From: Acidimicrobiia bacterium
GTDB taxonomy: Bacteria > Actinomycetota > Acidimicrobiia > Acidimicrobiales > Bin134
Direction: 5' to 3'
Length of the DNA: 64,000 nt
Assembly: GCA_022826705.1 (NCBI GenBank)
Contig: JAJDUJ010000010.1
Location: 92,348-156,347, forward strand
The position numbers were made by a program, and so were the translations under genes. This document shows, one piece after another, positions 52,496 to 60,543 of the stretch. How positions within the stretch are numbered: the stretch's first letter is position 1; each line of letters begins with the position of its first letter. A model generated the notes under the pieces. That model saw only the letters and a program-made list of their open reading frames with translations, searched no databases and was not told the DNA's origin.

Positions 52496-54007
52496 ATGAC
52501 CGCGATAAGCCCCGACCGCGGCGAGTTCCACCGGCTGGCCGCCGAGTGGCCGGTGGTGCCGGTGTGGCGGGAGCTGGTGGCCGACCTCACCACGCCGGTG
52601 GCCGCGTTCGTGCGCACCGTGGGCGACGAGTCCGGCTTCCTGCTGGAGTCGGTGGAGCACGGCGAGCGGTGGAGCCGGTTCTCCTTCATCGGGCGCCGCC
52701 CGCTGGGAACCTTGGTGGCCCGCGGCCGCCAGGTGACCGCTACCGGGCAATTTCCCGAGGGAACCCCACTCGACCAGGGGATTCTGGCCGCGATCGAGCA
52801 CATCTTGTCGCAGTGGCAGTCGCCGGTGATCGACGAGCTGCCCCCGCTGCACGGCGGTCTGGTGGGCTATCTGGGCTACGACGTGGTCCGGGAAGTGGAG
52901 CATCTGCCCGATGTGCCCGCCGACGATCAAGAGCTTCCCGACGCGGTGCTGTCGGTGATCGGCGAGCTGGCGGTGTTCGACCACTGGCGCCAGCGGGTGA
53001 TCCTGATCGAGAACGTGATCGTTCCTCCGGGATCTTCCCTAGCCGAGATCGACGCCGCCTATGACCGCGCCGCTTCAGCCCTCGAGCAGCTGGCCGCCGA
53101 CGGGGCCCGGCCGGTGGCCGAGCCGCTGCTGGAGCCCCCCGTTGAAGAAGAGGAGCTGCCCGAGGTGGTGTCCTCCATGGGTTCGCAGAGCTTCTGCGAC
53201 GCGGTGGAGGCGGCCAAGGAGCACATCCTGGCTGGCGACATATTCCAGGTGGTGCTGGCCCAGCGCTACGACTTCGACCTGGAGGCCGAGCCATTCGACG
53301 TGTATCGCTCGCTGCGCCAGGTGAATCCCAGCCCCTACATGTACTTCGTGCGCCTGCCCGAAGTGTCGCTGGTGGGGTGCTCGCCCGAGCCCATGGTGCA
53401 GCTGCTCAACGGGCGGGTCATCTCCCGGCCCATCGCCGGCACCCGCCGTCGGGGCCGCACCGAGGCCGAGGAGCGGCGGATGGCCGCCGAGCTGTCCGAG
53501 CACCCCAAAGAGATCGCCGAGCACATCATGCTGCTCGACTTGGCCCGCAACGATGTGGGCCGGGTGGTTACCTTCGGCACCGAGACGGTGGACGAGATGA
53601 TGACCCTGGAGCGGTACAGCCACGTGATGCACCTCACCTCGCAGGTGTCGGGCGATCTGGCCCCGGGCCGCACTCCGGTGGACGTGCTGCGGGCCACGCT
53701 GCCCGCGGGCACGGTCTCGGGGGCGCCCAAGGTGCGGGCCATGGAGATCATCGACGATCTGGAGCCGGTGAAGCGGGGGCCCTATGCCGGTGTGGTGGGA
53801 TACCTGGACTTCTCGGGGAACATCGACACCGCCATCGCCATCCGCACCATGGTTGTTCAAGGCGGGCGGGCTTCGGTGCAGGCCGGGGCCGGCATCGTGG
53901 CCGACAGCGTTGCCGAACAGGAAGACCTGGAGTGCCGCAACAAAGCCCGAGCCCTGCTGCTGGCCGTGCCCGCAGCCCGGCGGATGAGCCGAAGCCGCCT
54001 GTCGTGA
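52496..54007 (+). CDS. trpE: TrpE, anthranilate synthase component I
   Basis: 503-residue chorismate-binding enzyme that makes anthranilate with TrpG glutaminase. It has the N-terminal SESVEHGERWSRFSFIG-like element, GLVGYLGYDVVREVEHLP, QVNPSPYMYFV, PIAGTRRRGRT, ARNDVGRV, the SGAPKVRAMEIID block and the C-terminal QAGAGIVADSVAEQEDLECRNKARAL. No trpG, trpC or trpD is present in the window. The trpE end shares sequence with a 14-bp tandem repeat that precedes the next gene. Confidence 0.95.
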   Translation: MTAISPDRGEFHRLAAEWPVVPVWRELVADLTTPVAAFVRTVGDESGFLLESVEHGERWSRFSFIGRRPLGTLVARGRQVTATGQFPEGTPLDQGILAAIEHILSQWQSPVIDELPPLHGGLVGYLGYDVVREVEHLPDVPADDQELPDAVLSVIGELAVFDHWRQRVILIENVIVPPGSSLAEIDAAYDRAASALEQLAADGARPVAEPLLEPPVEEEELPEVVSSMGSQSFCDAVEAAKEHILAGDIFQVVLAQRYDFDLEAEPFDVYRSLRQVNPSPYMYFVRLPEVSLVGCSPEPMVQLLNGRVISRPIAGTRRRGRTEAEERRMAAELSEHPKEIAEHIMLLDLARNDVGRVVTFGTETVDEMMTLERYSHVMHLTSQVSGDLAPGRTPVDVLRATLPAGTVSGAPKVRAMEIIDDLEPVKRGPYAGVVGYLDFSGNIDTAIAIRTMVVQGGRASVQAGAGIVADSVAEQEDLECRNKARALLLAVPAARRMSRSRLS

Positions 54008-54058
54008 TCGGCCTGGCATGATTGGCCCAGCATGATTGGCCCGGCATGATTGGCACAG
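54003..54058 (+). repeat. 14-bp tandem repeats between trpE and ygfZ
   Basis: Three tandem copies of CATGATTGGCCCAG-type units (54017-54030, 54031-54044, 54045-54058), each differing by at most two bases. A degenerate fourth (54003-54016, 11 of 14 bases) contains the trpE stop codon. The period is not a multiple of three. The last copy ends 1 nt before the GTG of the next gene. Confidence 0.85.
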
Positions 54059-54059
54059 T

Positions 54060-54911
54060 GTGAGCACTCCCATTGATCTGAGCACTGCGGTGGGGGCCTG
54101 TCCCACCGAGAGGGCGGTGCTGGCAGTGGCCGGCCCCGATGCTGAGGCGTTCTTGCAGGGCCAGCTCAGCCAGGATGTGGCCGCTTTGGCCCCCGGCCAG
54201 TGCGCCTGGTCGCTCATCCTGCAACCCCAAGGGCGCATCGACGCCCTGGTGCGGGTGAGCCGCCAGGCCGCCGATCGGTTCATCCTCGACACCGACGGGC
54301 CGCTGGAGCAGGTCACCGTCCGGCTCAAGCGGTTCATGCTCCGCACCGATGTGACCCTGGATCCGCTCCAATGGCAGTGCATCGCGGTGCGCGGCCCCGG
54401 CGCTGAACAGGCATCTGTTTCCGGGGAGGTCGTCGGCCCGGTTCCCACCGGCGGGGTCGATGTGCTCGGCCCCGCGCCGACGGTGTCAGACGACGTGCCC
54501 CGAATCAGCCCTGAAGCCCTGGAGGCCCATCGGATCAGGTGCGGGTTTCCCCGCATGGGGGTGGACATCGACGAGCGCACCATCCCGGCAGAGGCCGAGG
54601 TGGTTCCCTTCACGGTGAGCTTCACCAAGGGGTGCTTCACCGGCCAGGAGCTGGTGGCCCGCATGGACTCCCGGGGCAGCACCGCCCCCCGGTACCTTCG
54701 GCTGCTGACCCTGGACCACCGGGCTGAGCTGGCCTCCGGCGACTCCATTACCGCCTCCGACGGTGCTGAGATCGGCGCCATCACCAGCGCGGCCTGGGAC
54801 GCGGTCACCGGTAGCACGGTGGCGCTGGGCTACATCAAGCGCGCCGTGGAGATGCCCGCTGAGGTGTGCGTGGCCGGCTACCCGGCCCAGGCGTCAGCCG
54901 TTCCCCGTTAA
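54060..54911 (+). CDS. ygfZ: YgfZ/GcvT-family folate-binding protein
   Basis: 283 residues from GTG at 54060. It carries the YgfZ signature KGCFTGQELVARMDSRG with its conserved cysteine (KGCxxGQE), together with FLQGQLSQDVAALAPGQ at the N-terminus. YgfZ proteins use folate to maintain certain Fe-S enzymes. It is inserted between trpE and trpF on the same strand. The repeat array lies directly before its start, so the usual start-codon context is absent. Confidence 0.9.
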   Translation: MSTPIDLSTAVGACPTERAVLAVAGPDAEAFLQGQLSQDVAALAPGQCAWSLILQPQGRIDALVRVSRQAADRFILDTDGPLEQVTVRLKRFMLRTDVTLDPLQWQCIAVRGPGAEQASVSGEVVGPVPTGGVDVLGPAPTVSDDVPRISPEALEAHRIRCGFPRMGVDIDERTIPAEAEVVPFTVSFTKGCFTGQELVARMDSRGSTAPRYLRLLTLDHRAELASGDSITASDGAEIGAITSAAWDAVTGSTVALGYIKRAVEMPAEVCVAGYPAQASAVPR

Positions 54912-54939
54912 CAACCCAAGTATGGGGCGGGTCAGCCGG

Positions 54940-54945
54940 TAGTTT
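54940..54945 (+). promoter_or_regulatory. Candidate leaderless -10 element for trpF
   Basis: TAGTTT ends 8 nt before the GTG at 54954, the same box and spacing as before hisD. It argues for that start rather than the in-frame TTG at 54945. Confidence 0.45.
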
Positions 54946-54953
54946 TGGAGCCA

Positions 54954-55646
54954 GTGTTCATCAAGATCTGCGGCATCACCACCGCCGACGACGCTCTGCT
55001 GGCCACCGCGCTGGGCGCCGACGCGGTGGGCTTCGTGCTGGCTCCATCGTCTCGTCAGATTGCTCCGCCCCGAGTGCAGGAGATCGTGCGGCTGCTTCCC
55101 CCCGGTGTCCTCACCGTGGGCGTCTTCCGCAACGAGGCCCCTCAGCGGGTGGCGGAGATTGTCAACCGCTGCGGCCTGAAAGCGGCCCAGCTCCACGGGC
55201 GAGAGAGCATCTCCGACACCCAATTGATTCGCGAGAAGGTGCCGGCGGTGATCAAGGCGTTTCCCGGCGGCAGCGCGGCTCTGGCCATGGCTGACCGCTA
55301 TGGCGCCGACATGGTGCTGGTGGACTCCGACAACCCCGGCTCCGGCCAGGTGTTCGACTGGTCGCTGGCCGAGGGTGCGCCCGGCGGGATCCGACTCATC
55401 ATGGCCGGGGGGCTCACCCCGGAGAATGTGGCCATGGCCATCGCCAAGGTGCGCCCGTGGGGGGTGGACGTGTCCACCGGGGTAGAGCTCTCGCCCGGTC
55501 GCAAAGACCCGGCCCGGCTGCGGGCCTTCATCAACGCGGTTAGGGAGACTGAGCCGCCCCACCCCGACCCCGCCGACCAAGAGCTCGGTGGCCAAGAGCC
55601 CGACGAAGATGCTCCCTACGACTGGCAGGAAGAGCGGTTTCAGTGA
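54954..55646 (+). CDS. trpF: TrpF, phosphoribosylanthranilate isomerase
   Basis: 230 residues. The TIM barrel starts FIKICGITTADDALLA with the catalytic cysteine, then VGVFRNEA, AAQLHGRES, VLVDSDNPGSGQVFDW and a C-terminal MAGGLTPENVAMAI and GVDVSTGVELSPGRKDPARLRAFI. It isomerises PRA to CdRP. The last 35 or so residues form an acidic, Pro-rich tail beyond the barrel. It is followed 43 bp later by trpB. A stand-alone trpF is unusual among Actinobacteria, many of which use PriA instead. Confidence 0.93.
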   Translation: MFIKICGITTADDALLATALGADAVGFVLAPSSRQIAPPRVQEIVRLLPPGVLTVGVFRNEAPQRVAEIVNRCGLKAAQLHGRESISDTQLIREKVPAVIKAFPGGSAALAMADRYGADMVLVDSDNPGSGQVFDWSLAEGAPGGIRLIMAGGLTPENVAMAIAKVRPWGVDVSTGVELSPGRKDPARLRAFINAVRETEPPHPDPADQELGGQEPDEDAPYDWQEERFQ

Positions 55647-55689
55647 TCGTGGCCGTGTCTGCCCAACGAATTGACCGCGTGGTGCTGCG

Positions 55690-56880
55690 ATGACCATGGC
55701 CGAGCCCGTAGGCGGGCGGTTCGGGGAGTTCGGCGGGCGGTTTGTGCCCGAGACCCTGGTACCGGCCTGCGAGGAGTTGGAGGCCGCGTTCCGCTCTGCC
55801 TGGGCCGACGAGAGCTTTCGGGGCGAGCTGAACCAGTTGCTGGGCGACTACGCCGGGCGCCCGTCGCCGCTCACCGAGTGCCACCGCCTGTCCGAAGAGC
55901 TGGGATTGCGGCTGCTGCTGAAGCGAGAGGATCTCAACCACACCGGCTCTCACAAGATCAACAACGTTCTGGGCCAGGCCCTTTTGGCCGTTCGCATGGG
56001 CAAGACCCGGCTGGTGGCTGAGACCGGCGCCGGCCAGCACGGCGTGGCCACTGCCACTGCGGCGGCCCTTCTGGGGCTGGAATGCGTGGTGTACATGGGC
56101 GAGGTGGACATGGAGCGCCAGGCCCTCAACGTGTTCCGAATGCAGCTTCTGGGGGCCGAGGTGCGATCGGCGCTGTCAGGCAGCCGGACGCTGAAGGACG
56201 CCATCAACGAGGCCATGCGCGACTGGGTGGCCACCGTGGAGAGCTCGCACTACTGCCTGGGCTCGGTGATGGGGCCCCATCCCTACCCGTGGATGGTGCG
56301 GGAGCTGCACCGGGTGATCGGCGACGAGGCCCGGGAGCAGTGCCGGGAGCTGATGGGGCGAGACCCCGACGTGGTCACCGCCTGTGTGGGGGGTGGCAGC
56401 AACGCCATCGGCATCTTCAGCGGCTTCGTGGACGGCGATGCCGCACTGGTGGGGGTGGAGCCGGCGGGCGGGGCGGCCATCGGCCGGGGAGTTCCCGGGG
56501 TGGTCCACGGCTCCAAGTCGTTCCTGATGCAGGACGAGCACGGCCAGGTGCTGGAGGCCGAGTCGATCTCCGCCGGTTTGGACTATCCCGGCATCGGCCC
56601 CGAGCACTCCCATCTGGCTGCCATCGGCCGGGCCCGCTATGAGACGGTTACCGACGACGAGGTGGTGGCCGCTTTCGAGCTGCTGTCGCGCACCGAGGGG
56701 ATCATCCCCGCCCTGGAGCCGGCCCACGCCCTGGCCTGGGTGTCTCGGGCCCGCCAGGAGCTGGCCGGACAGTCGGTGCTGTTGAACCTCAGCGGCCGGG
56801 GCGACAAAGACGTCGACCAGATGATGGGCCGGCTGGTGGACGACGGCAGCTCCAGCGGAGACGACGGGCAATCTGAGTGA
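55690..56880 (+). CDS. trpB: TrpB, tryptophan synthase beta chain
   Basis: 396-residue PLP enzyme that makes Trp from indole and Ser. The PLP lysine is K89 in [11 protein letters not shown]. The substrate loop ETGAGQHG, the phosphate-binding GGGSNAIG and the C-terminal [12 protein letters not shown] are intact. A classic TrpB1-type sequence ([16 protein letters not shown] at the N-terminus). The stop overlaps the GTG of trpA. Confidence 0.97.
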   Translation: MTMAEPVGGRFGEFGGRFVPETLVPACEELEAAFRSAWADESFRGELNQLLGDYAGRPSPLTECHRLSEELGLRLLLKREDLNHTGSHKINNVLGQALLAVRMGKTRLVAETGAGQHGVATATAAALLGLECVVYMGEVDMERQALNVFRMQLLGAEVRSALSGSRTLKDAINEAMRDWVATVESSHYCLGSVMGPHPYPWMVRELHRVIGDEAREQCRELMGRDPDVVTACVGGGSNAIGIFSGFVDGDAALVGVEPAGGAAIGRGVPGVVHGSKSFLMQDEHGQVLEAESISAGLDYPGIGPEHSHLAAIGRARYETVTDDEVVAAFELLSRTEGIIPALEPAHALAWVSRARQELAGQSVLLNLSGRGDKDVDQMMGRLVDDGSSSGDDGQSE

Positions 56881-57656
56881 GCGCTGAGCCCGGCCCGCTG
56901 GAGGCCGCACTGCGGGGCCGCCGCTCCCAGGGCGGCAAGGCGCTGGTTCCCTATCTCACCGGGGGGCTGGGCGACTGGCAGGCCGGACTGGCCGCAGCCG
57001 CCGACGCGGGCGCCGACGCGATCGAGGTGGGCATCCCGTTCTCCGATCCGGTGATGGACGGCCCGGTCATCCAGCAGGCCAACGACCGGGCGCTGGCTGG
57101 TGGGATCACACCGCTAGCGGTTTTGGACGCCCTCGGGCGGCTCGACATCGGCGTCCCTCTGGCAGTGATGACCTACTACAACATCGCCTTTCGGTTCGGC
57201 TTGGAGCGTTTCGCCTCGGTGCTGGCTGAGCAGGGCGTGGCCGCCGCCATCCTCCCCGATCTGCCGCTGGAGGAAGCAGGGCCGTGGACCGATGCGGCCG
57301 ACGCCGCGGGGGTGGAGACGGTGCTGTTGGCCGCGCCCACCGCGTCTGACGAGCGGCTGGGCCGGATTTGCGCTCGAACCCGGGGATTCGTCTACGGGGT
57401 GGGGCTTCTGGGGGTGACCGGGGAGCGCGACGAGCTGGCGTCGTCGGCGGTGGTTATGGCCGGGAGGCTCAAGCAGGTGACCGACGTGCCCGTTCTAGTG
57501 GGGGTGGGGGTGGGCACTCCCGAGCAGGCCCAGGAGGTGTGCCGAGTGGGCGACGGCGCGGTGGTGGGCTCGGCGGTGGTGCGCCGGATGCTGGGCGACG
57601 GCGGACCCGCCGCGGTGGGCGATCTGGTTGGGAAATTCCGCCGAGCCTTGGATTGA
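56877..57656 (+). CDS. trpA: TrpA, tryptophan synthase alpha chain
   Basis: 259-residue TIM barrel that cleaves indole-glycerol phosphate. The catalytic glutamate is E50 in [36 protein letters not shown], the aspartate in [10 protein letters not shown] and the phosphate-binding [11 protein letters not shown] follow. GTG start in the trpB stop (GTGA), so the two subunits are coupled. Confidence 0.96.
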   Translation: MSAEPGPLEAALRGRRSQGGKALVPYLTGGLGDWQAGLAAAADAGADAIEVGIPFSDPVMDGPVIQQANDRALAGGITPLAVLDALGRLDIGVPLAVMTYYNIAFRFGLERFASVLAEQGVAAAILPDLPLEEAGPWTDAADAAGVETVLLAAPTASDERLGRICARTRGFVYGVGLLGVTGERDELASSAVVMAGRLKQVTDVPVLVGVGVGTPEQAQEVCRVGDGAVVGSAVVRRMLGDGGPAAVGDLVGKFRRALD

Positions 57657-57706
57657 GCCTGAGAACTTGGCATTTTTCCACTGCGGGCTGATTGACTCTG
57701 AGAACT

Positions 57707-57734
57707 TTGTGTCAATTTCCAACTGAATTACACT
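57707..57734 (+). promoter_or_regulatory. Promoter of the HU gene with overlapping inverted repeat
   Basis: TTGTGT (57707-57712) and TACACT (57729-57734) are separated by 16 bp. A perfect inverted repeat with 9-bp arms, CTGAATTAC (57723-57731) and GTAATTCAG (57738-57746) around 6 bp, covers the -10 element. It looks like an operator. Upstream CTGAGAACTT occurs twice (57659-57668 and 57698-57707). Confidence 0.5.
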
Positions 57735-57762
57735 CGCGTAATTCAGCATTCAGGAGGATTCC

Positions 57763-58041
57763 ATGAACAAGTCAGAGTTGGTCAGCGCCATCAGCGAGCG
57801 CACCGGTGAGAGCAAGAGCTCCGTGGACGCGGTGCTCAGCAGCCTAGAGACTGTTGTCACCGAGCAGGTGATCCTGGGCGACAAGGTGGCGATCACCGGC
57901 TTCGTGTCCTTCGAGCAGACCTCTCGAGGCGCCCGCACCGGCCGCAACCCCCGCACTGGCGAGACCATCCAGATTGCCGCCGCCAAGGGCTGCAAGGTGA
58001 GCGCTGGCGCCCGACTGAAGGCAGCCGTCAAGGGAACCTGA
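57763..58041 (+). CDS. HU-family DNA-binding protein
   Basis: 92 residues. The HU/IHF fold: MNKSELVSAISERTGESKSSVDAVL at the N-terminus, the DKVAITGFVSFEQTSRGARTGRNPRTGETIQIAAAK arm with the GRNPRTGE motif and a short C-terminus. It bends and compacts DNA as a dimer. No Lys/Ala tail is present, unlike mycobacterial HupB. It has a strong ribosome-binding site (AGGAGG). The promoter carries an operator-like inverted repeat, which suggests control of nucleoid-protein level. Confidence 0.95.
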   Translation: MNKSELVSAISERTGESKSSVDAVLSSLETVVTEQVILGDKVAITGFVSFEQTSRGARTGRNPRTGETIQIAAAKGCKVSAGARLKAAVKGT

Positions 58042-58046
58042 TCCGA

Positions 58047-58052
58047 TAGAGT
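58047..58052 (+). promoter_or_regulatory. Candidate leaderless -10 element for the peroxiredoxin gene
   Basis: TAGAGT ends 6 nt before the ATG at 58059; there is no Shine-Dalgarno sequence. Confidence 0.45.
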
Positions 58053-58058
58053 CGATCC

Positions 58059-58523
58059 ATGGCTGATTGGCTGTTGTCTCCCGGCGATCAAACGCCGGCG
58101 TTCGCCCTGGAGGACCAGAACGGCAACCAGGTGTCGCTGGGTGACTTTGCCGGACGGAAGCTGGCGATTTTCTTCTTTCCCAAGGCGCTCACTCCTGGTT
58201 GAACGAATCAGGCAATCGGCGTGCGTGACATCGCCGCAGAACGGGGCATCGCCGCAGTGGGAATCAGCGGGGACAAGCCCGACCGCCAGAAGCGGTTCGA
58301 TGAGAAGTGCGACCTCGGCTACTCCCTCCTGTCGGATCCCGACCATGAGGCCGCCGAGGCCTTCGGGGTGTGGCGGGAGAAGAAGATGTACGGCAATACC
58401 TACTGGGGCATTGTCCGCTCCGCCTTCCTTGTTGATGAAGACGGCCGGATTGAGCACGCCTGGTACAAGATCAGCCCCAAGAACACCGCGGTCAATCTGG
58501 CTGCGGCACTGCCTGAGGAATAG
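58059..58523 (+). CDS. Peroxiredoxin (BCP/Prx type) with in-frame UGA at the peroxidatic position: candidate selenoprotein
   Basis: 154 residues if TGA at 58200-58202 is read as selenocysteine (residue 48). The frame is open from the ATG to the TAG at 58521-58523. It encodes a thioredoxin-fold peroxiredoxin: LLSPGDQTPAFALEDQNG, then FFFPKALTPG-U-TNQAIGVRDIAA, matching the family TPGCTxxAxxFRD motif, then LLSDPDHEAAEAFGVW and SAFLVDEDGRIEHAW. The resolving cysteine five residues after is absent (one-Sec/Cys type). A candidate SECIS hairpin is described separately. Alternatives are a nonsense mutation or sequencing error; the precise match to the active site argues against both. Standard gene calling would split or truncate this gene. 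Confidence 0.85.
58213..58240 (+). promoter_or_regulatory. Candidate bacterial SECIS hairpin
   Basis: After the UGA (58200-58202) an RNA stem forms: CGGCG (58217-58221) pairs with CGCCG (58232-58236). Above it, UG pairs with CA, leaving a bulged U on the 3' side and a five-base CGUGA apical loop that contains GU. The main stem starts 14 nt and the apical loop 21 nt after the UGA, within the usual range for bacterial SECIS elements. SelB recognition cannot be tested by eye. Confidence 0.5.
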
Positions 58524-58541
58524 CGGAACAAGAGCAGCCTT

Positions 58542-58964
58542 ATGAGACCTCCGGCCGAGGTTCTCCCGCACCGCCCCCCGTTCCTGTTCTTGGACGAGGT
58601 CACCTCGATGGTGGTCGGGGAGCGGGCCGAGGGCTATTGGCAGCTCACGGGCGACGAGCCGTTCTTCGCCGGCCACTTTCCCGGGCGTCCCACGCTGCCG
58701 GGAGTGCTGATGGCCGAGGCCATCGCCCAACTCGGGGCCTACATCGCCCTCTGCGACGACCGGTTTGCCGGCAAGCTGCCCCTGTTCGGCGGCCTCGACA
58801 GCGCCCGTTTCCGCCGCCAGGTGGTCCCCGGTGAGCGCTTGGACCTGGAAGTGGAGATGACCCGCCTGTCGGCCCGGGCCGGCCGAGGCCAGGGGCGGGC
58901 CTCGGTTGGCGGCGATCTGGCCTGCTCGTGCGAGCTGCTGTTCGTGGTGGTAGACGCCGGCTGA
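58542..58964 (+). CDS. fabZ: FabZ-like 3-hydroxyacyl-ACP dehydratase
   Basis: 140-residue hot-dog-fold protein. The catalytic histidine is in [14 protein letters not shown] and the catalytic glutamate in [22 protein letters not shown]. Dehydrates 3-hydroxyacyl-ACP in the fatty-acid elongation cycle. It is convergent with the fab cluster that follows on the minus strand; the start ATG at 58542 has no strong ribosome-binding site. Confidence 0.88.
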   Translation: MRPPAEVLPHRPPFLFLDEVTSMVVGERAEGYWQLTGDEPFFAGHFPGRPTLPGVLMAEAIAQLGAYIALCDDRFAGKLPLFGGLDSARFRRQVVPGERLDLEVEMTRLSARAGRGQGRASVGGDLACSCELLFVVVDAG

Positions 58965-58983
58965 TCGGCGCCAGCTGTAGGCA

Positions 58984-59001
58984 CCGGCAGGCAGATGCCG
59001 G
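58984..59001. terminator. Possible shared hairpin between fabZ and fabF
   Basis: Perfect 6-bp arms CCGGCA and TGCCGG around a 6-nt loop, in the 37-bp gap between convergent genes. No T-run on either strand, so it may be a weak bidirectional or Rho-linked terminator. Confidence 0.35.
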
Positions 59002-60183
59002 CTATTCGGGCGGGGGACCGATCACGATGGTCCCGTTGTGGCCGCCGAAGCCGAAGGAGTTCGACAGCGACGGCCCCGGCGTCCACGGGGCTGGATCGGG
59101 GCCCACGATTTGGATGGGGGCCATCTCCGGGTCGGGGGTCTCGTACCCGTAGGTGGGGGGGATCTTCCCGTGCTCCATGGCCAACAGCACCGCGGCCGCC
59201 TCAATGGCCCCCGCCGCTCCCAGGGCGTGACCGGTCACGCCTTTTGTGGAGGTGACCAGCGGCCCCGGCGTGCCGAACACCTTCTGGATGGCCTCGGCCT
59301 CGGCGGCGTCGTTCAGCGGGGTGGACGTGCCGTGGGCGTTGATGTGGACGATGTCGCCGGCGTCCAGCCCGGCGTCGGCCAAGGCCAGCTCCATGCACCG
59401 CACTGCCCCCGCGCCCCCTGGCGACGGGGCGGTGATGTGATGGGCGTCGGCGTTGCTGGCGCCCCCCAGAATCTCGCCCAGCACGGTGGCGCCTCGGCTT
59501 CGGGCCGTTTCCAACTCCTCCAGCACCAAGACCGCCGCTCCCTCGGCTTGGATGAAGCCGTCGCGCTCCAAGTCGAACGGGCGGCTGATGTGGGATCGGG
59601 ACACCGCGGTCATGTTCCAGAAGGTGGCCTCGCCGGTGATGGAGTTGGAGGCCTCGCTTCCGCCGGTGATCACCGCATCGCAGCGATTGGAGCGGATCAA
59701 CATGGCCGCGTTGGCTATCGACTGGGTGCCCGCGGCGCAGGCGGTGACCGTGTTCTCGCACGGCCCGGAGAAGCCGTAGCGCATGGAGATGGCGGCTGAT
59801 GCGGCATTGGCCATCAGCATCGGCACCAGAAACGGCGACACCCGCCGTTCGCCTTTCTCGATGCGGACCTGGATCTGATCTTCCAGCGTCCGCAGGCCTC
59901 CCACGCCCGTTCCCACCCACACGCCGGTGCGGCCGGGGTCGGCGCTGAGCTCGCCCGACTGCTCCAGCGCCTCGGCCGCCGCAGCCAGGGCCATCTGGGC
60001 GAACCGGTCGGTGCGGCGGGCCTCTTTGGGGGAGTCGAAGTGGGGGAGGGGGTCGAAGTGGTCCATCACCCGCCGCCCCTCGGCGGGGGCCTCCAGCAGC
60101 CCCTGCCAGAAGGCATCCCGGCCGAGGCCGGGCCAGGCCAAGACCCCGATGCCGGTGACTGCCACTCGGCGCGGCGCCGTCAT
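59002..60183 (-). CDS. fabF: FabF, beta-ketoacyl-ACP synthase II
   Basis: 393-residue condensing enzyme. The catalytic triad is C149 (VTACAAGTQ), H284 (HINAHGTSTPLND) and H319 (KGVTGHALGAAG). Elongates acyl-ACP with malonyl-ACP. Start ATG (TAPRRVAVTGIG). It is the last gene of fabD-fabH-fabG-acpP-fabF on this strand, 55 bp after acpP. Confidence 0.95.
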   Translation of the reverse strand: MTAPRRVAVTGIGVLAWPGLGRDAFWQGLLEAPAEGRRVMDHFDPLPHFDSPKEARRTDRFAQMALAAAAEALEQSGELSADPGRTGVWVGTGVGGLRTLEDQIQVRIEKGERRVSPFLVPMLMANAASAAISMRYGFSGPCENTVTACAAGTQSIANAAMLIRSNRCDAVITGGSEASNSITGEATFWNMTAVSRSHISRPFDLERDGFIQAEGAAVLVLEELETARSRGATVLGEILGGASNADAHHITAPSPGGAGAVRCMELALADAGLDAGDIVHINAHGTSTPLNDAAEAEAIQKVFGTPGPLVTSTKGVTGHALGAAGAIEAAAVLLAMEHGKIPPTYGYETPDPEMAPIQIVGPDPAPWTPGPSLSNSFGFGGHNGTIVIGPPPE

Positions 60184-60238
60184 GGGCTCGCGCTCGGGTG
60201 CCGAGGGTTGGAATTCGTCTCGTCAGATGGCGGCGAGG

Positions 60239-60478
60239 TCATCCCAGTTTGACGGTCACCAAGTCGAAGGCCTGGCCCACGGTCTCGATGTCCTCCAGCT
60301 CTTCCTCGTCGATGGCGATGTCGAACTCTTCTTCGAGCGCCATCACCAACTCGACCAAGTCGAGGCTGTCTGAGTCCAAGTCGTCGGCAAAGGTGGCCTC
60401 GGGAGTGACCTGATCGGCCTCCACCGACAGCACCTCCACTGTGCAGTTCTGGAAGCGGGTGAAGTTGTCGTCGCTCAC
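60239..60478 (-). CDS. acpP: Acyl carrier protein AcpP
   Basis: 79-residue four-helix ACP. The 4'-phosphopantetheine site is S38 in DLDSDSLDLVELVMALEEEF, the canonical DSL motif. Highly acidic. GTG start with AGGAGAG upstream. Carries the growing fatty acyl chain for the enzymes encoded around it. Confidence 0.96.
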   Translation of the reverse strand: MSDDNFTRFQNCTVEVLSVEADQVTPEATFADDLDSDSLDLVELVMALEEEFDIAIDEEELEDIETVGQAFDLVTVKLG

Positions 60479-60543
60479 GCTTGTTCTCTCCTATTCGTGG
60501 ACGGGTGGTCCTTGGATGGGTTTTCCAATGCGTATCCGGGCAT

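Noticed and set aside
54003..54058. CRISPR or attachment site at the 14-bp repeats
   Set aside because: Direct tandem units with no spacers and no integrase nearby.
58203..58523. The peroxiredoxin as a pseudogene or short C-terminal protein
   Set aside because: Both halves keep family motifs, the frame has no other stop, and the TGA replaces only the catalytic Cys codon; decay would rarely hit exactly that codon.
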